A DNA stretch of 64,000 nucleotides. Origin: Streptacidiphilus anmyonensis (lineage in GTDB: Bacteria > Actinomycetota > Actinomycetes > Streptomycetales > Streptomycetaceae). The DNA is taken from positions 442,403 to 506,402 of the forward strand of contig NZ_BBPQ01000002.1 of NCBI RefSeq assembly GCF_000787855.1, in the 5' to 3' direction. This document shows, piece by piece, positions 16,332 to 26,121 of the stretch (the first letter of the stretch is position 1; the number at the start of each line of letters is the position of its first letter). The translations under genes and the position numbers were made by a program. The notes under the pieces were generated by a model, which was not told the DNA's origin, made no database searches, and saw nothing but the letters and a program-made list of their open reading frames with translations.

Positions 16332-17222
16332 TCAGTGCTCGCGCGGACCGGGGACGAGCGGGTCGACGTCCGGGTGCACCGTGAGCAGGGCGCGCATGGC
16401 GGACTCCGCAGCGGTGCCGTCGCCCGTGGCCAGGGCGTCGACCAGCCGGACGTGCAGACCGACCGAGGGCTCCGAGGGCCGGTCGCAGGCGATGACCGGC
16501 CCGCCGGAGACCTGGAGCGCCGAGGCCACGATCCCGGCGAGGTGCTCCAGCATCTTGTTGCCGGCGAGCTCCAACAGCACCGTGTGGAACTCGGCGTCCG
16601 CCCGGCTGTAGGTGAGCGCGTCACCCTGGGCGGCGGCGTGGCCCATGATCTCGGTCATGTCGTGCATGCGCTGCCGGATCTCGTCCCGGCCGTGTCCGGC
16701 GGCGAGCCGGGCGGCCAGCGGCTCGATGGCCCAGCGCAGCTCGAACAGCTCACGGCGCTGGTCGTCGCGCTGCGGCCCGAAGGCACGCCACTCGATGATG
16801 TCCGGGTCGAGCAGGTTCCAGTCCGCCACCGGGCGGACCCTGGTGCCGACATTGGGGCGGGCACTGACGAGGCCCTTGGCCTCCAGCACGCGCAGGGACT
16901 CACGGACGACGGTTCGGGAGACCTCGAACCGCTGCCCGATCTCCTCGGGCACAAGCGGGCGATCGGCTCCGAGGTCACCGGAGACGATCATTTGTCCGAG
17001 CTGCTGGACCAGCTGTCCGTGCAGTCCGCGTCCGCGACTTCCGGCGGCGCGGCGGCCGACGCGGCCCAGCTCGGGGTCGGTGCTCTCCCAGTGCAGCGCA
17101 ACACCGCTCGAGGTGTGGGACACACCAGGGGCCGAGCTGTGCGGGGCGCCGACGGGAAAGCGGTCCAGCTGAGTGGACATCATCTGGGTGGGGGGCATCG
17201 TGGGGTGCGCAACGGTACTCAC
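16332..17222 (-). CDS. GntR-family (FadR/FCD) transcriptional regulator
   Basis: A 296-residue regulator. Residues 1-70 are a low-complexity extension. A GntR winged helix spans about 75-145 (LHGQLVQQLGQMIVSGDLGADRPL, then SRTVVRESLRVLEAKGLVSARPNVGTRV). An all-helical FCD ligand domain follows, with metal-binding-type residues in RADAEFHTVLLELAGNKML and LHVRLVDAL. FCD regulators usually sense organic acids or sugar acids. The start GTG 17222 lies directly after AAAGGAGAC, an excellent ribosome site. An inverted repeat 40 bases upstream may be its own operator. The target genes are not evident from the neighbours. Confidence 0.85.
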   Translation of the reverse strand: MSTVAHPTMPPTQMMSTQLDRFPVGAPHSSAPGVSHTSSGVALHWESTDPELGRVGRRAAGSRGRGLHGQLVQQLGQMIVSGDLGADRPLVPEEIGQRFEVSRTVVRESLRVLEAKGLVSARPNVGTRVRPVADWNLLDPDIIEWRAFGPQRDDQRRELFELRWAIEPLAARLAAGHGRDEIRQRMHDMTEIMGHAAAQGDALTYSRADAEFHTVLLELAGNKMLEHLAGIVASALQVSGGPVIACDRPSEPSVGLHVRLVDALATGDGTAAESAMRALLTVHPDVDPLVPGPREH

Positions 17223-17261
17223 GTCTCCTTTGTCGGCGATGGCGCGCGTGCCCTTGAGGAA

Positions 17262-17282
17262 TTTCGTGAAAAGCACACGAAA
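17262..17282. promoter_or_regulatory. Inverted repeat upstream of the GntR gene
   Basis: TTTCGTG (17262-17268) and CACGAAA (17276-17282) form a perfect 7-bp inverted repeat with a 7-base spacer, 40 bases upstream of the GTG start. Its position suits an autoregulatory operator. Confidence 0.4.
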
Positions 17283-17475
17283 GGGTGATCGCGCATCACT
17301 ACACAATTGACGCCATATCGGCTGTTATTGCCCCTCTGACGCTCCGGTGCGCCCGTCCGTGCTCCCACAGTCCCCTCGACACGCCCCCGCGCGACCGCCT
17401 ACGCACCCCGGCCCTGACGTGCGACCACGCCTTTCGACCGGCGCTCGCGCCCCCGCCCCGGGATGCCCGCAGCCC

Positions 17476-18276
17476 TCACAACGCGCTGCGGCGCGGCAGC
17501 AGCACCAGGTACACGAGCAGCAAGAGCACCACGGGCGCCGCCACCGCGACCGCGAGTCCGGCGTCGGAGACGGTGGTCCCGCTGTGCAGCCCCGACAGGG
17601 CGCCGTACAGCCAGGCGTGGGTGCCGTCCACCGGGAACAGCCGGTGCCAGCGCAGGGCGCCCGTCCTGCCGCCAGGCGCCGCGTTGCCGAGCAGAGCGGA
17701 GGCGACCGGCTCGATGAGCACCGGCACGGTGATCAGGACGAGCATCCCCGCCGCAGCACTGCGCAGCAGCACGGCGCCGAGCAGCCCGATCCAGCCGCCC
17801 GCCACGACCAGGGCGAGGTAGCCGCCCAGCGCGGCCGGCACGTGGCCGTGCAGCGCCGCGGTCTCCAACCGGACCGCCGCCGCGTGATCGCCGACGTGGA
17901 GCACCGCCGCGTCCACGACCAGCGTGCCCACCCCGAGCAGCACGCCGAAGACGCCGACCGTGACCAGCTTGGCCAGCAGCAGTGCCAGGCGTCGACGCAG
18001 CGGGCGGAGCAGGGCGAGCGGTGCGGGATGCCGGAACTCGTGTCCGGCCGACAGCGCCCCGACCACCCCGGCCCCCAAGGCGGCGATCGGCAGCGGGAGC
18101 AGTGGCAGGCCTGCGGTCAGCACCCGGAGCGGGTCGGCCGCCGGCGACCCGGCCGCCGCCCCCTGGCGCAGCGTCAGCATCGCCACCGCGGCGCTGGTGC
18201 CCAGCACTACGACCGGAACCAACCAACTGGAACGCACGCCGGTCAGCCGCCGACGCTCGTAGGTCAGTGCGTGCAC
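17476..18276 (-). CDS. ABC-2-type transporter permease
   Basis: A 266-residue protein with about six hydrophobic helices (for example 18-38, 55-80, 98-125, 145-180, 190-210 and a C-terminal AVAVAAPVVLLLLVYLVLL) and basic loops such as PLRRRLALLLAKLV. The arrangement is that of ABC-2 or NatB-like permeases without a conserved motif. It follows the ABC ATPase gene in the same direction after 327 bases, so they probably form one transporter. The start GTG 18276 lacks a clear ribosome site. The substrate is unknown. Confidence 0.7.
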   Translation of the reverse strand: MHALTYERRRLTGVRSSWLVPVVVLGTSAAVAMLTLRQGAAAGSPAADPLRVLTAGLPLLPLPIAALGAGVVGALSAGHEFRHPAPLALLRPLRRRLALLLAKLVTVGVFGVLLGVGTLVVDAAVLHVGDHAAAVRLETAALHGHVPAALGGYLALVVAGGWIGLLGAVLLRSAAAGMLVLITVPVLIEPVASALLGNAAPGGRTGALRWHRLFPVDGTHAWLYGALSGLHSGTTVSDAGLAVAVAAPVVLLLLVYLVLLPRRSAL

Positions 18277-18603
18277 GGGTCGCTCGCTCTCGTGTTCCCG
18301 CGCTCCCGCGCGGTCGTGGTTCTACTGCTGGGCTGTGGTGAGGCCCAGCGGCTGGTGTCATCTCGTGGCGCTCCGGCCCGCCCCGGCCCGGATCGCCCAC
18401 CGCCGCGCCCGGGGGCCGACCACGGCCTTCCGGCGAGACGGGGGCGGGGAGACCACGCGGGCCCGCCGGTGCCGTGCCGTGCCGGCGCCGGTGCAGTGTC
18501 GGTGCCACCGGCGCCCCTCGCTGCGGCGACGCCGGCCGCACCCGTCGGGGCGTCAGGCTCCCTCAGTGCCTGACGAGCCGCCGCACCGCGGGCGGCCGCC
18601 CAC
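18277..18603. other. Interval between ABC ATPase and permease genes, no gene seen
   Basis: This 327-base stretch is extremely GC-rich. Reading frames cross it on both strands, but none has a ribosome site or recognisable protein. A GGGCGGCCGCCC palindrome lies just after the ATPase stop and might act as a weak terminator. Confidence 0.4.
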
Positions 18604-19728
18604 TCAGTCGTCCTCGTCGAAGAAGAGCGGGTGCAGGACCGTCGAGTCGCGCCGCGCGGGCAGGACATGGGCAAGGGGCGCAGGTGGCGTGGGGACGATC
18701 ACCTGCGTGGTGACCGTCTCCCCCGGCCCGAGGGCGACAGTGGCCCTGGCGAGCGTTGCGCCTGCCGGCTCGGGCGGCCTGGGCCCGGGGGCGGGGGCGT
18801 GTTCGACCACCCGATCGGCCAGCTCGTGGAGCAGGACGCCGTGGCGGAAGGCCAGCTCGCCGATCTCGGTCCTGGCCAGTCCCTCGACGGAGATCACGTT
18901 GCCGCCCTCGTGCCGGACCGTGGCGCCCGCCGCGGTAAGCAGGTCCGCGAGACGGGCCACCTGCGGCCCGCGAACGCTGACCTCGTCGCGCAGCCGGGTG
19001 TGGCGGAACTCCTCCACGGGCTGGTCCGCCAGCAGTCGGCCGAGCTCGAGGGTGACCACCCGGTCGGCGAGCTGCGCCGCCTGCTGCGGGCTGCGCAAGG
19101 TCACCAGGACCGCCCCGCCGCCTGCCGCGAAAGCGCGCAGGAAGGCATGGAACCACTCGACGTTCTTGGGCGACAGACCCTCCGTGGGCTCGTCCAGCAG
19201 GAGAGTGCGCGGATCTCCCAGCAGCGCCTGTGCCAGTTGCAGGCGCCGGTTCATCCCCGGCGAGTAGGTGCGCAACCTGTGCTCGGCCGCAGGTCCGAGG
19301 CGGGTCTGCTCCAGCAGTTGGTCGGCTCGGCGGGCCGGCACCCCGGCCGCCGCCGCCATCATGCGCAGGTGTGCCCGCGCCCGCCGCCCCGGGTGTCCGG
19401 CGGGCCGGTCGCCCTCGCCGAGGACGACGCCGACCTCACGCTCCGGACGCGGCAACCGCCGGTAGGGGCGCCCGTGGAACAGGGCTGTCCCCTGTCCGCG
19501 TTCGAGGCCCAGGGCCAGCCGCAGGGCCGTGGTGCGTCCCGACCCCTCCGGGCCGAGCAGAACCGTGACCTGGCCCGCGCGTGCGTCGAAGGACAGGTCG
19601 AGCAGCGTCGGCGTCCGACCGCGCCTACCCGCCTTGGTCAGGCCGATCGCCTGGAACGGGTGATGGACCTGCCGCACCTGCTGATCCCCGACGGCCTGGT
19701 CGGTCTCGGTCTGGACAGTCTGAGCCAC
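18604..19728 (-). CDS. ABC transporter ATP-binding protein
   Basis: A 374-residue ATPase. Walker A is LLGPEGSGRTTALRL near residue 58, and Walker B is RTLLLDEPTEGLS. The ABC signature is degenerate, YSPGMNRRLQLAQALL in place of LSGGQ, which is common in DrrA/NatA-like ATPases. The H-loop region shows TLRSPQQ rather than a clear His. A C-terminal accessory domain of about 130 residues follows (DEVSVRGPQVARLADLLTAAGATV), then a Pro-rich tail. The start GTG 19728 is preceded by GGAGGTGCCCGACC. It should pair with the permease downstream. It may export a drug or lipid, but the substrate cannot be told. Confidence 0.8.
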   Translation of the reverse strand: MAQTVQTETDQAVGDQQVRQVHHPFQAIGLTKAGRRGRTPTLLDLSFDARAGQVTVLLGPEGSGRTTALRLALGLERGQGTALFHGRPYRRLPRPEREVGVVLGEGDRPAGHPGRRARAHLRMMAAAAGVPARRADQLLEQTRLGPAAEHRLRTYSPGMNRRLQLAQALLGDPRTLLLDEPTEGLSPKNVEWFHAFLRAFAAGGGAVLVTLRSPQQAAQLADRVVTLELGRLLADQPVEEFRHTRLRDEVSVRGPQVARLADLLTAAGATVRHEGGNVISVEGLARTEIGELAFRHGVLLHELADRVVEHAPAPGPRPPEPAGATLARATVALGPGETVTTQVIVPTPPAPLAHVLPARRDSTVLHPLFFDEDD

Positions 19729-19838
19729 GGTCGGGCACCTCCGCGCTGATCACCCCCATCGCCAGCACGATAGACCGACATAGTTACTTTGCGTGGGATT
19801 GACCCGTACGGCGCGTAGGCATCCGTACTCCGCCCCGA

Positions 19839-20585
19839 TCAGCTCTCGGGGCGCAGCATCGGCGGGTTGAGCACGGTGGCCCCGCCGGCCCGGAAGAGCT
19901 GTGCAGGTCGGCCGCCCTGACGGGTCGTCGTGCCGCCCGCGGGAAGCAGGAACCCCGGCGTTCCCGTGACCTTCCGGTGGAAGTTGCGCGGATCCAGTTG
20001 CACGCCCCAGACGGACTCGTACACCCGGCGCAGCTCCCCGACGGTGAACTCCTCAGGACAGAAGGCCGTGGCCAGCGCCGAGTACTCGATCTTGGACCGG
20101 GCCCGCTCCACGCCGTCCGACAGGATCGCACTGTGGTCGAACGCGAGCAGCATCCCGTCGTCGTCCTTGCCCCCGAGCAGTTCCTCGACCGGTGCCCAGC
20201 GGGCGCTGCGGACGTCACCGCCGGGCCTCGGGGTGGGCAGGTCCGGTGCGAGGGCCAGGTAGGCCACGCTCACCACACGGAGCCGCGGATCGCGCTGCGG
20301 AGCCCCGTAGGTGGCCAGTTGCTCCAGGTGGGCTCCAACGCCGGGCCCCTGGCCGGGGGCCCCGTGAGCACGCAGGCCGGTCTCCTCGGCCAACTCGCGG
20401 GCGGCCGCCTCGACGAGCCCTTCGTCCGGCCGGACGAAGCCGCCGGGCAGCGCCCAGAAGCCCTGGAACGGCGGTTCACCCCGGCGGACCATCAATGCGC
20501 ACAGGGCATGGTCGCGCACGGTCAGGACCACCAGGTCAACGGTGACCGCGAAAGGGGGGAAGGCCGACGGATCGTAACGCGACAT
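19839..20585 (-). CDS. NUDIX-domain protein with C-terminal winged helix (NrtR-like)
   Basis: A 248-residue protein. Residues 12-150 form a NUDIX fold with box [24 protein letters not shown], close to the hydrolase consensus Gx5Ex7REUxEEXGU. Residues 160-235 ([40 protein letters not shown]) match the winged-helix part of NrtR-type regulators, where NUDIX binds ADP-ribose-like ligands. The start ATG 20585 gives the usual [12 protein letters not shown] opening; ATGs lie at 20594 and 20597. The catalytic RELAEE residues remain, so it could be an active ADP-ribose pyrophosphatase, a regulator, or both. No NAD gene is adjacent. Confidence 0.82.
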   Translation of the reverse strand: MSRYDPSAFPPFAVTVDLVVLTVRDHALCALMVRRGEPPFQGFWALPGGFVRPDEGLVEAAARELAEETGLRAHGAPGQGPGVGAHLEQLATYGAPQRDPRLRVVSVAYLALAPDLPTPRPGGDVRSARWAPVEELLGGKDDDGMLLAFDHSAILSDGVERARSKIEYSALATAFCPEEFTVGELRRVYESVWGVQLDPRNFHRKVTGTPGFLLPAGGTTTRQGGRPAQLFRAGGATVLNPPMLRPES

Positions 20586-20599
20586 GCGCCGCATCATAG

Positions 20600-20614
20600 T
20601 CGTCTCAGTGACGA
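20600..20614. promoter_or_regulatory. Short inverted repeat just upstream of the NUDIX regulator
   Basis: TCGTC-N5-GACGA, in the context ATAGTCGTC...GACGATAAA, sits 15-29 bases upstream of the chosen start. It could be an autoregulatory site of the NrtR-like protein; motif identity was not verified. Confidence 0.35.
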
Positions 20615-20627
20615 TAAACAGCGGGGC

Positions 20628-21830
20628 CTAATCGCTCGATCGGCCCAGGCAACGCGGCAGCCTGCCGCGTCTGCGGCGCGCGGCCCCGCGGGTCCGTGCC
20701 GCTCGTTCGGCCCGAAGCGTGGCACAGAGCGTGTCCGGCACCGCTCCGCAGTTGATCGCTTCGTAGAGGAGACCCGCGAAGGTGTAAGTCGGGTCGACGG
20801 CCAGCGCCCGCCCCAGCGCCACGCGGGCCGTGACCGTGTCACTCGTCACCCAGGCCGTCCAGCCGAGCAGCGAGAGCGGCGCGGCGGCGTGGGCCTCGAA
20901 CGGGCCGACGCAGCGGCGGGCGAGGTACCGCCAGAGCCTGGCCGCATGCGCGACGTCGGGCGGATCAAGCCATTCAGCTGCCCGGTCGCGGGCGAGCCTG
21001 TCCTGCAGGCCGAGGATGATCCGCGCCGCGTCATGGTCGTCCAATTCGATGTCGCCCCGGCCGAAGCGCAGGACCGCGGCGTCGACCAGCGCGGCCGTCG
21101 CCTCGCGCAGCCGCTCCCGACCTCCCTCCCTTTCGAGCTCGGCCGCCACGAGGGGCATCTCCCGCTCGAAGGCGTGCACCAGCGTCGCCGCCGCCTCCCG
21201 GGCCACCGGCTCCAGCTCCCGGTGGAGGTCGCGCAGGCTGCCGCGGACCTGGATCCCGGCGAAGGCCGCGGCTGCGGCAACGGCCGAGGTGCTGCCGGGT
21301 GGCCGGACCAGCGCGCCCTCCGCCGGACAGCAGGACGGGTCAGCGCAGGTGTAGGAGAACCACCGCCCGTCGGACACGCACAGGGACTCGTGCACGGGCA
21401 CACCGGCCGCGCTGAAGCCCTCGGCCATCAGTGCGGCGAGCGGGCGCAACCGCTCCGCGACCTCGCGTGCGTCGCCGCCGGGCTCCGGATCCTGGCAGAA
21501 GTAGAGGATCACCGCGTCCGGAGGGCGATCCCGCTGCTCGGACAGCGCCAGCAGGAAGCCGACCACTTCCTGTGCCGCCGCGGGCCAGGCTGCCCGTACC
21601 GGGATGTCGACCCGGACGGAGCCGCCCTGTCGGCGCCTCGCCCCCTGCAGGCCGAGCGCCACCACGCTGTCGCTCGGGTAGAAGCCGAGCAGGTAGGGCA
21701 GCGCGTCGGCCATGTCTGCCGGGCTTTTCATCCGGACCACGGGCCGCTCGAAGGCGGAGAACGCCGGGACCGGTTCGTTGGAGGAGGGCTGCGGGGACGC
21801 CGGGGGCGGCGGGCTGTTGTGCTCGTTCAT
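20628..21830 (-). CDS. DUF4192-family protein
   Basis: A 400-residue protein with the DUF4192 opening [29 protein letters not shown], the middle [13 protein letters not shown] / [20 protein letters not shown] segment, and the C-terminal [43 protein letters not shown] region. The [11 protein letters not shown] motif may bind metal. The start ATG 21830 has only a weak ribosome site. It is divergent from recQ, with DnaA-box sequences in the shared 180-base control region. DUF4192 is a common actinobacterial family without a known function. Confidence 0.85.
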   Translation of the reverse strand: MNEHNSPPPPASPQPSSNEPVPAFSAFERPVVRMKSPADMADALPYLLGFYPSDSVVALGLQGARRRQGGSVRVDIPVRAAWPAAAQEVVGFLLALSEQRDRPPDAVILYFCQDPEPGGDAREVAERLRPLAALMAEGFSAAGVPVHESLCVSDGRWFSYTCADPSCCPAEGALVRPPGSTSAVAAAAAFAGIQVRGSLRDLHRELEPVAREAAATLVHAFEREMPLVAAELEREGGRERLREATAALVDAAVLRFGRGDIELDDHDAARIILGLQDRLARDRAAEWLDPPDVAHAARLWRYLARRCVGPFEAHAAAPLSLLGWTAWVTSDTVTARVALGRALAVDPTYTFAGLLYEAINCGAVPDTLCATLRAERAARTRGAARRRRGRLPRCLGRSSD

Positions 21831-21876
21831 GGGGCGAGCGTGGCGAGGAGCGCGAGATCGCGCACCAGTCGGACGG

Positions 21877-21962
21877 AAATCTGTGGACAACCCGGAGGTG
21901 TGGAAAACCCCGCCACCCGATCGAGTGGGCCGCGAGCGGCCGAATCGTTTCTCCACAGATTT
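21877..21962. promoter_or_regulatory. DnaA-box cluster in the DUF4192/recQ divergent promoter region
   Basis: Three sites resemble the Streptomyces DnaA box TTGTCCACA. A perfect copy lies on the minus strand at 21882-21890, TTTTCCACA on the minus strand at 21899-21907, and TTCTCCACA on the plus strand at 21949-21957. The first and last belong to a perfect 11-bp inverted repeat, AAATCTGTGGA (21877-21887) with 21952-21962, 64 bases apart. Motif matches are seen directly; DnaA binding is inferred. Confidence 0.55.
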
Positions 21963-22010
21963 GACGTCACGGGTTCGCCTTTGTCGGCGCGGCCGACTAT
22001 CAATGACCGC

Positions 22011-24224
22011 ATGGATGACACCCAGCTCCAGGACCGCACCGCCGTGCGGGCGCAGGCCGACGCGGTGCTGCGCTCGTTGGCCGGCGGCGACGCCCGACTG
22101 CGCGAGGACCAGTGGCGCGCGATCGAGGCGCTCGTCGTCGACCGGCGCCGAGCCCTGGTCGTGCAGCGCACCGGTTGGGGCAAGTCCGCCGTCTACTTCG
22201 TCGCCACGGCCCTGCTGCGGGCCGCGGGCGCGGGGCCGACGGTCATCGTGTCGCCGCTGCTCGCCCTGATGCGCAACCAGGTCGAGTCCGCCGCCCGGGC
22301 GGGGATCACGGCGCGCACCATCAACTCCTCGAACACCGAGGAGTGGGAGTCGGTCCACGCCGAGATCGCCGGCGGAGAGGTCGACGTCCTTCTGGTCAGC
22401 CCGGAGCGGCTGAACAATCCGGAGTTCCGGGACGAGGTACTGCCCCGGCTCGCCGCCGCCACGGGTCTCCTGGTGGTGGACGAGGCACACTGCATCTCCG
22501 ACTGGGGCCACGATTTCCGCCCCGACTACCGCCGGTTGCGCACCATGCTGGCGGACCTTCCGGCCGGTGTCCCGGTCCTGGCCACGACGGCCACGGCCAA
22601 CGCGAGGGTCACCGCCGACGTCGCCGAACAGCTCGGCACCCTCGCCGGCCCCGCCGCGGAGTCCGGCGCCCGGGAAGAGGCCCTGGTCCTGCGCGGCCCG
22701 CTGGACCGGGAGAGCCTCAGCCTCGCAGTCCTCCCCCTGGGCGACCCGGCACACCGCCTCGCCTGGCTCGCCGACCGGCTGGACGAGCTCCCCGGTTCCG
22801 GCATCATCTACACCCTGACGGTGGCGGCTGCCGAGGAGGTGACGTCGTTCCTGCGCCAGCGAGGCCACCAGGTCGCCTCGTACTCGGGCCGCACCGAGGA
22901 CGCCGAGCGGCAGGCCGCCGAGGCGGACCTGCTCGACAACCGGGTCAAGGCGCTGGTCGCCACCTCCGCCCTGGGCATGGGGTTCGACAAACCGGATCTG
23001 GGTTTCGTGGTCCACCTGGGGTCGCCCAACTCCCCGATCGCCTACTACCAGCAGGTCGGCCGGGCCGGGCGCGGTATCAAGCACGCGGAGGTGCTGCTGC
23101 TCCCCGGAGCCGAGGACGCCGCCATCTGGCGTTACTTCGCCTCCCTCGCCTTCCCTCGGGAGGAGCAGGTCCGAACGACGCTGGAGGCTCTGGCCGCGCA
23201 CACCTCCCCCGCAGGGGAGCCGCTGCCGCTCTCCACCCCGGCCCTGGAGGCACGGGTCGATCTGCGGCGCACCAGGCTCGAGACCATGCTCAAGGTCCTG
23301 GACGTCGACGGCGCGGTGCGTCGCGTGCGCGGCGGCTGGGTGACCACGGGGCAGCCCTGGGCCTACGACGCGGCGCGATACGCCCGGGTCAACGAGACCC
23401 GGGCGGCCGAGCAACAGGCGATGCTCGACTACGCGGCCGCCGGCTCGTGCCGGATGGAGTTCCTCCGTCGCCAACTGGACGACCCGGAGGCGGCGCCCTG
23501 CGGTCGGTGCGACAACTGCACCGGCAGGCACCGATCCACGGAGGTCTCGGCCGACACCCTGGCCGCCGCGCGGGCCGCGCTCGGCCGTCCGGGCCTGGAG
23601 ATCGAGCCTCGGCGCATGTGGCCCACGGGCATGCCGGCGGTCGGCGTCCAGCTCAAGGGCCGGATTCCGGCGGGCGAACAGGCCGCCCCCGGCCGGGCGT
23701 TGGGACGCCTGTCCGACATCGGCTGGGGCACCCGGCTGCGTGCCCTGCTGTCGCCGGAGACACCCGACGCCCCCGTCCCGCCACAGGTTCTGGACGGCGT
23801 CGTCACCCTTCTGGCGGATTGGTCCCGAGGTCCCTCCGCCTGGGAGCAGCGCCCCTCAGCCGTCGTGTCCATCGCCTCACGGACCAGGCCCGAACTGATC
23901 GGTAGTCTGTCCGCCGGGATCGCCCGAATCGGCAGGCTGCCGCTGCTCGGCCAGATCGAGTACGCCCCCGGGGCCGATCCGCGCCGGGGCGGGCGCGGCA
24001 ACAGCGCCCAACGTCTCCAGCAACTCCACGACGCCTTCGCCCTGTCACCCGAGTTGGCATCCGCCCTGGCTGCGGGTGGCGACGGGGCGGGGCCGGGCAG
24101 CGGACCGCTGCTGCTGGTCGACGACTACTCCGACAGCGGCTGGACCCTGGCCGTCGCCGCCCGCCTGCTGCGCAGGGCCGGGGCGTCGGGGGTCCTCCCG
24201 CTGGTTCTCGCACAGTCCTCCTGA
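22011..24224 (+). CDS. RecQ-family DNA helicase with C-terminal phosphoribosyltransferase-like domain
   Basis: A 737-residue superfamily 2 helicase unwinding DNA in repair or recombination. Motif I is [11 protein letters not shown], motif [24 protein letters not shown], motif [12 protein letters not shown], and motif [12 protein letters not shown] RecQ zinc site follows (CRMEFLRR...CGRCDNC). There is no HRDC domain. Instead the last 200 residues end in [25 protein letters not shown], which matches the PRPP-binding signature of phosphoribosyltransferases (ComF-like). The start is ATG 22011; no strong ribosome site is visible. From memory this fusion is widespread in actinobacteria. Whether the phosphoribosyltransferase half is catalytic is unknown. 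Confidence 0.88.
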   Translation: MDDTQLQDRTAVRAQADAVLRSLAGGDARLREDQWRAIEALVVDRRRALVVQRTGWGKSAVYFVATALLRAAGAGPTVIVSPLLALMRNQVESAARAGITARTINSSNTEEWESVHAEIAGGEVDVLLVSPERLNNPEFRDEVLPRLAAATGLLVVDEAHCISDWGHDFRPDYRRLRTMLADLPAGVPVLATTATANARVTADVAEQLGTLAGPAAESGAREEALVLRGPLDRESLSLAVLPLGDPAHRLAWLADRLDELPGSGIIYTLTVAAAEEVTSFLRQRGHQVASYSGRTEDAERQAAEADLLDNRVKALVATSALGMGFDKPDLGFVVHLGSPNSPIAYYQQVGRAGRGIKHAEVLLLPGAEDAAIWRYFASLAFPREEQVRTTLEALAAHTSPAGEPLPLSTPALEARVDLRRTRLETMLKVLDVDGAVRRVRGGWVTTGQPWAYDAARYARVNETRAAEQQAMLDYAAAGSCRMEFLRRQLDDPEAAPCGRCDNCTGRHRSTEVSADTLAAARAALGRPGLEIEPRRMWPTGMPAVGVQLKGRIPAGEQAAPGRALGRLSDIGWGTRLRALLSPETPDAPVPPQVLDGVVTLLADWSRGPSAWEQRPSAVVSIASRTRPELIGSLSAGIARIGRLPLLGQIEYAPGADPRRGGRGNSAQRLQQLHDAFALSPELASALAAGGDGAGPGSGPLLLVDDYSDSGWTLAVAARLLRRAGASGVLPLVLAQSS

Positions 24225-24462
24225 CCCGTGCCGACGCCCGACGGAGGGCGGGCACAGCCGAACGGCCGAGAGCCGAACGGTGGAGAGGGGACGGCACGCC
24301 GATGGGACTTATCTGTCGGATCACCAGAAGCAGGGACACTTCCGGCGGGATCACCGTTGCCGGTCTGCTCGGAGCCGGTGAGAATTGGCAGGTATCCCGG
24401 CCAGACGGTCCGTCCATGGCTGGTGTGCGAGGTGCCCAAAACGGGCACGGGGAAGGAGGATC

Positions 24463-25113
24463 TTGAGCATCGGCCATCCCCTCGAGTTGTCCAGGGAGCC
24501 GCACGCCTCGACTCCAGGGCGCTCCGTCGACCTGGCTGCCTGGACCGACGGCGGGCTCCCGACGCTACTCGACCCTCGATCGGTAGTGGGAGAGCTGCAC
24601 CGGATCCACCTCCCCCATCCCGGAGTCACCGTCCTCGGCGTGCTCACCGCCGACGGACGCGTCGCGGCCGGTGCCTCGTTCGTGGTCCCCGAGCGGATCA
24701 CCGACGGGTGGCACCTGCGAAACGTCCTCCTCGCACACCTGCGACACGTCGTGCCGCACGGTCTGCGTCGGCGTTCTCCGATGCACAGCGCGGTCGTCCT
24801 GCAGTGCCGCGACACCCCGGCCGACTGGACCGACCTCGACGGCGCCTGGATGTGGGCGCTGCGGGACGCGTCGGTTCTGCACGGTCTGCGTTGCGGTGCC
24901 TACATCACCCTGACCGAGGACGGCTGGCAGGTTCTGGGCGAGAGCCGTCACGGCCGCAGCCCCCAGGCCGGTTCCTGGGCCCGGCGGACGGTGAGCACGG
25001 TCCGCGAACTGCCCAGCAGAGAACACCTCCCGGCCTTGACCGCCGCTGCGGAGAGCCGGCCACGGCCCGCCTTGCTGCCTGCGGCGCCGGTGGCGCAGAT
25101 GGCAGCGCACTGA
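24463..25113 (+). CDS. Conserved hypothetical protein
   Basis: A 216-residue cytoplasmic-type protein with no signal peptide or membrane helix. It has a mixed alpha/beta pattern (LHRIHLPHPGVTVLGVLTADG, then AAGASFVVPERITDGWHLRNVLLAHLRHVV) and a run of basic residues. From memory it resembles a conserved streptomycete protein downstream of recQ. The start is TTG 24463, just after AAGGAGGATC. The 238 bases between recQ and this start show no gene. I recognise no domain and cannot assign a function. Confidence 0.65.
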   Translation: MSIGHPLELSREPHASTPGRSVDLAAWTDGGLPTLLDPRSVVGELHRIHLPHPGVTVLGVLTADGRVAAGASFVVPERITDGWHLRNVLLAHLRHVVPHGLRRRSPMHSAVVLQCRDTPADWTDLDGAWMWALRDASVLHGLRCGAYITLTEDGWQVLGESRHGRSPQAGSWARRTVSTVRELPSREHLPALTAAAESRPRPALLPAAPVAQMAAH

Positions 25114-25298
25114 GCTCATCGCGCCAGGTCCGAGTCGGCCGCGCCCGGACCAGTCACACCTGGACCCGCCGGGCTTGAACCGACCGGGCCCGAGCCGACC
25201 AGGCCCGGACCCGCCGGTCGGGGAGCACGGCCTCGCGTAGTGCCTCCCGACCCCGGCCCCCGTCGGGCGCGTCCACGCGGGCGCCCTCGGTCGATCGT

Positions 25299-25805
25299 CT
25301 ACCGCTGTGCGGGCAGCGGGGTCTCGCCGCAGACGATCAGCAGGGAGCCGGCACGGGCCAGCGCCACCGCGAGCGCGTCCTGAACGGCGCCGGTGTCGCC
25401 ACCGTTCACAGCAAGCACGACGACCTCACGCCGCACCGGTCGGCAGTCCGCGGCGTCGGCGTAGAACACGTCGTCCGCCGCCTCGAGCTGGGCCCAGTAG
25501 CGCTCAGCCCCGAAGGTCTGTTCATGCTGCTGCCAGGGGTGCGACTCGGCGGTGGTGAGCACCAGGATCTGTCCCGGCGCCCGCCCCGCGTCGAGCAGCA
25601 GGTCGACTGCCTCGTCCGCCCGGTCGAGCGCGGCTTCCGGCGTGGCCGGGAGCAGTTGCAGTTCGGGCAGCGTGGGCAGCGAGTCGGCGCCCCTGCGGGC
25701 CTGAGCGCCCGGCTTGGCCGTGCGCGTGGGTCCGGCCGGAGGGCCGGGGACGGGTCGCCGGGCGGGCGGTCCGGGCCGGGGCCCGGGTCGCGGCGTGGCG
25801 GCCAC
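25299..25805 (-). CDS. Hypothetical protein, helicase-like C-terminal segment
   Basis: A 168-residue protein. Residues 1-40 are Pro/Arg-rich and probably disordered. The rest is an alpha/beta unit (APGQILVLTTAESHPWQQHEQTFG, ERYWAQLEAADDVFYADAADCR, then REVVVLAVNGGDTGAVQDALAVALARAGSLLIVCGETPLPAQR). The strand order resembles the last domain of superfamily 1 helicases, but no Walker motif is present. A conserved actinobacterial family is suspected from memory. The start GTG 25805 is the only one available in the frame and lacks a good ribosome site, so the N-terminus is uncertain. Confidence 0.55.
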   Translation of the reverse strand: MAATPRPGPRPGPPARRPVPGPPAGPTRTAKPGAQARRGADSLPTLPELQLLPATPEAALDRADEAVDLLLDAGRAPGQILVLTTAESHPWQQHEQTFGAERYWAQLEAADDVFYADAADCRPVRREVVVLAVNGGDTGAVQDALAVALARAGSLLIVCGETPLPAQR

Positions 25806-26121
25806 GCTGGTCGGGGAAGGGACTGTGGTCGCGGCGGTGCGGGCTACCGGGTCCGTCTCGTCGGTGGATGGAACGCCCTGGCCCGAGTCGGTCTTGTGGA
25901 TCTCCAGCTCCTCGGCACGATTTCTGGCGACGCACTCGACGGCGCCGGACAGCGCCCCAGAGCTTACTCGTTGCCTGTGAGCAGCCGATAGGGGGGACCA
26001 CCCGTTGCGCAGGACGATGGCCGAACATGCATCGGGCGGCTTCCTGAAGGCCCGTCAGTGGTCGCCTCCCGGACATCGGAGCCGGATACCGGAACCGTCG
26101 CCACCGCTCGGCGACGCGCCG
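25806..26121. other. 316-base interval after rnhB, no gene seen
   Basis: Frames here lack ribosome sites and family resemblance. I see no clear terminator or operator. It may simply hold the promoter of the hypothetical gene that starts at 25805. Confidence 0.4.

Noticed and set aside
18264..18674. Minus-strand frame bridging the ABC ATPase and permease genes
   Set aside because: Arg/Ala/Pro-rich shadow overlapping both genes without a start signal.
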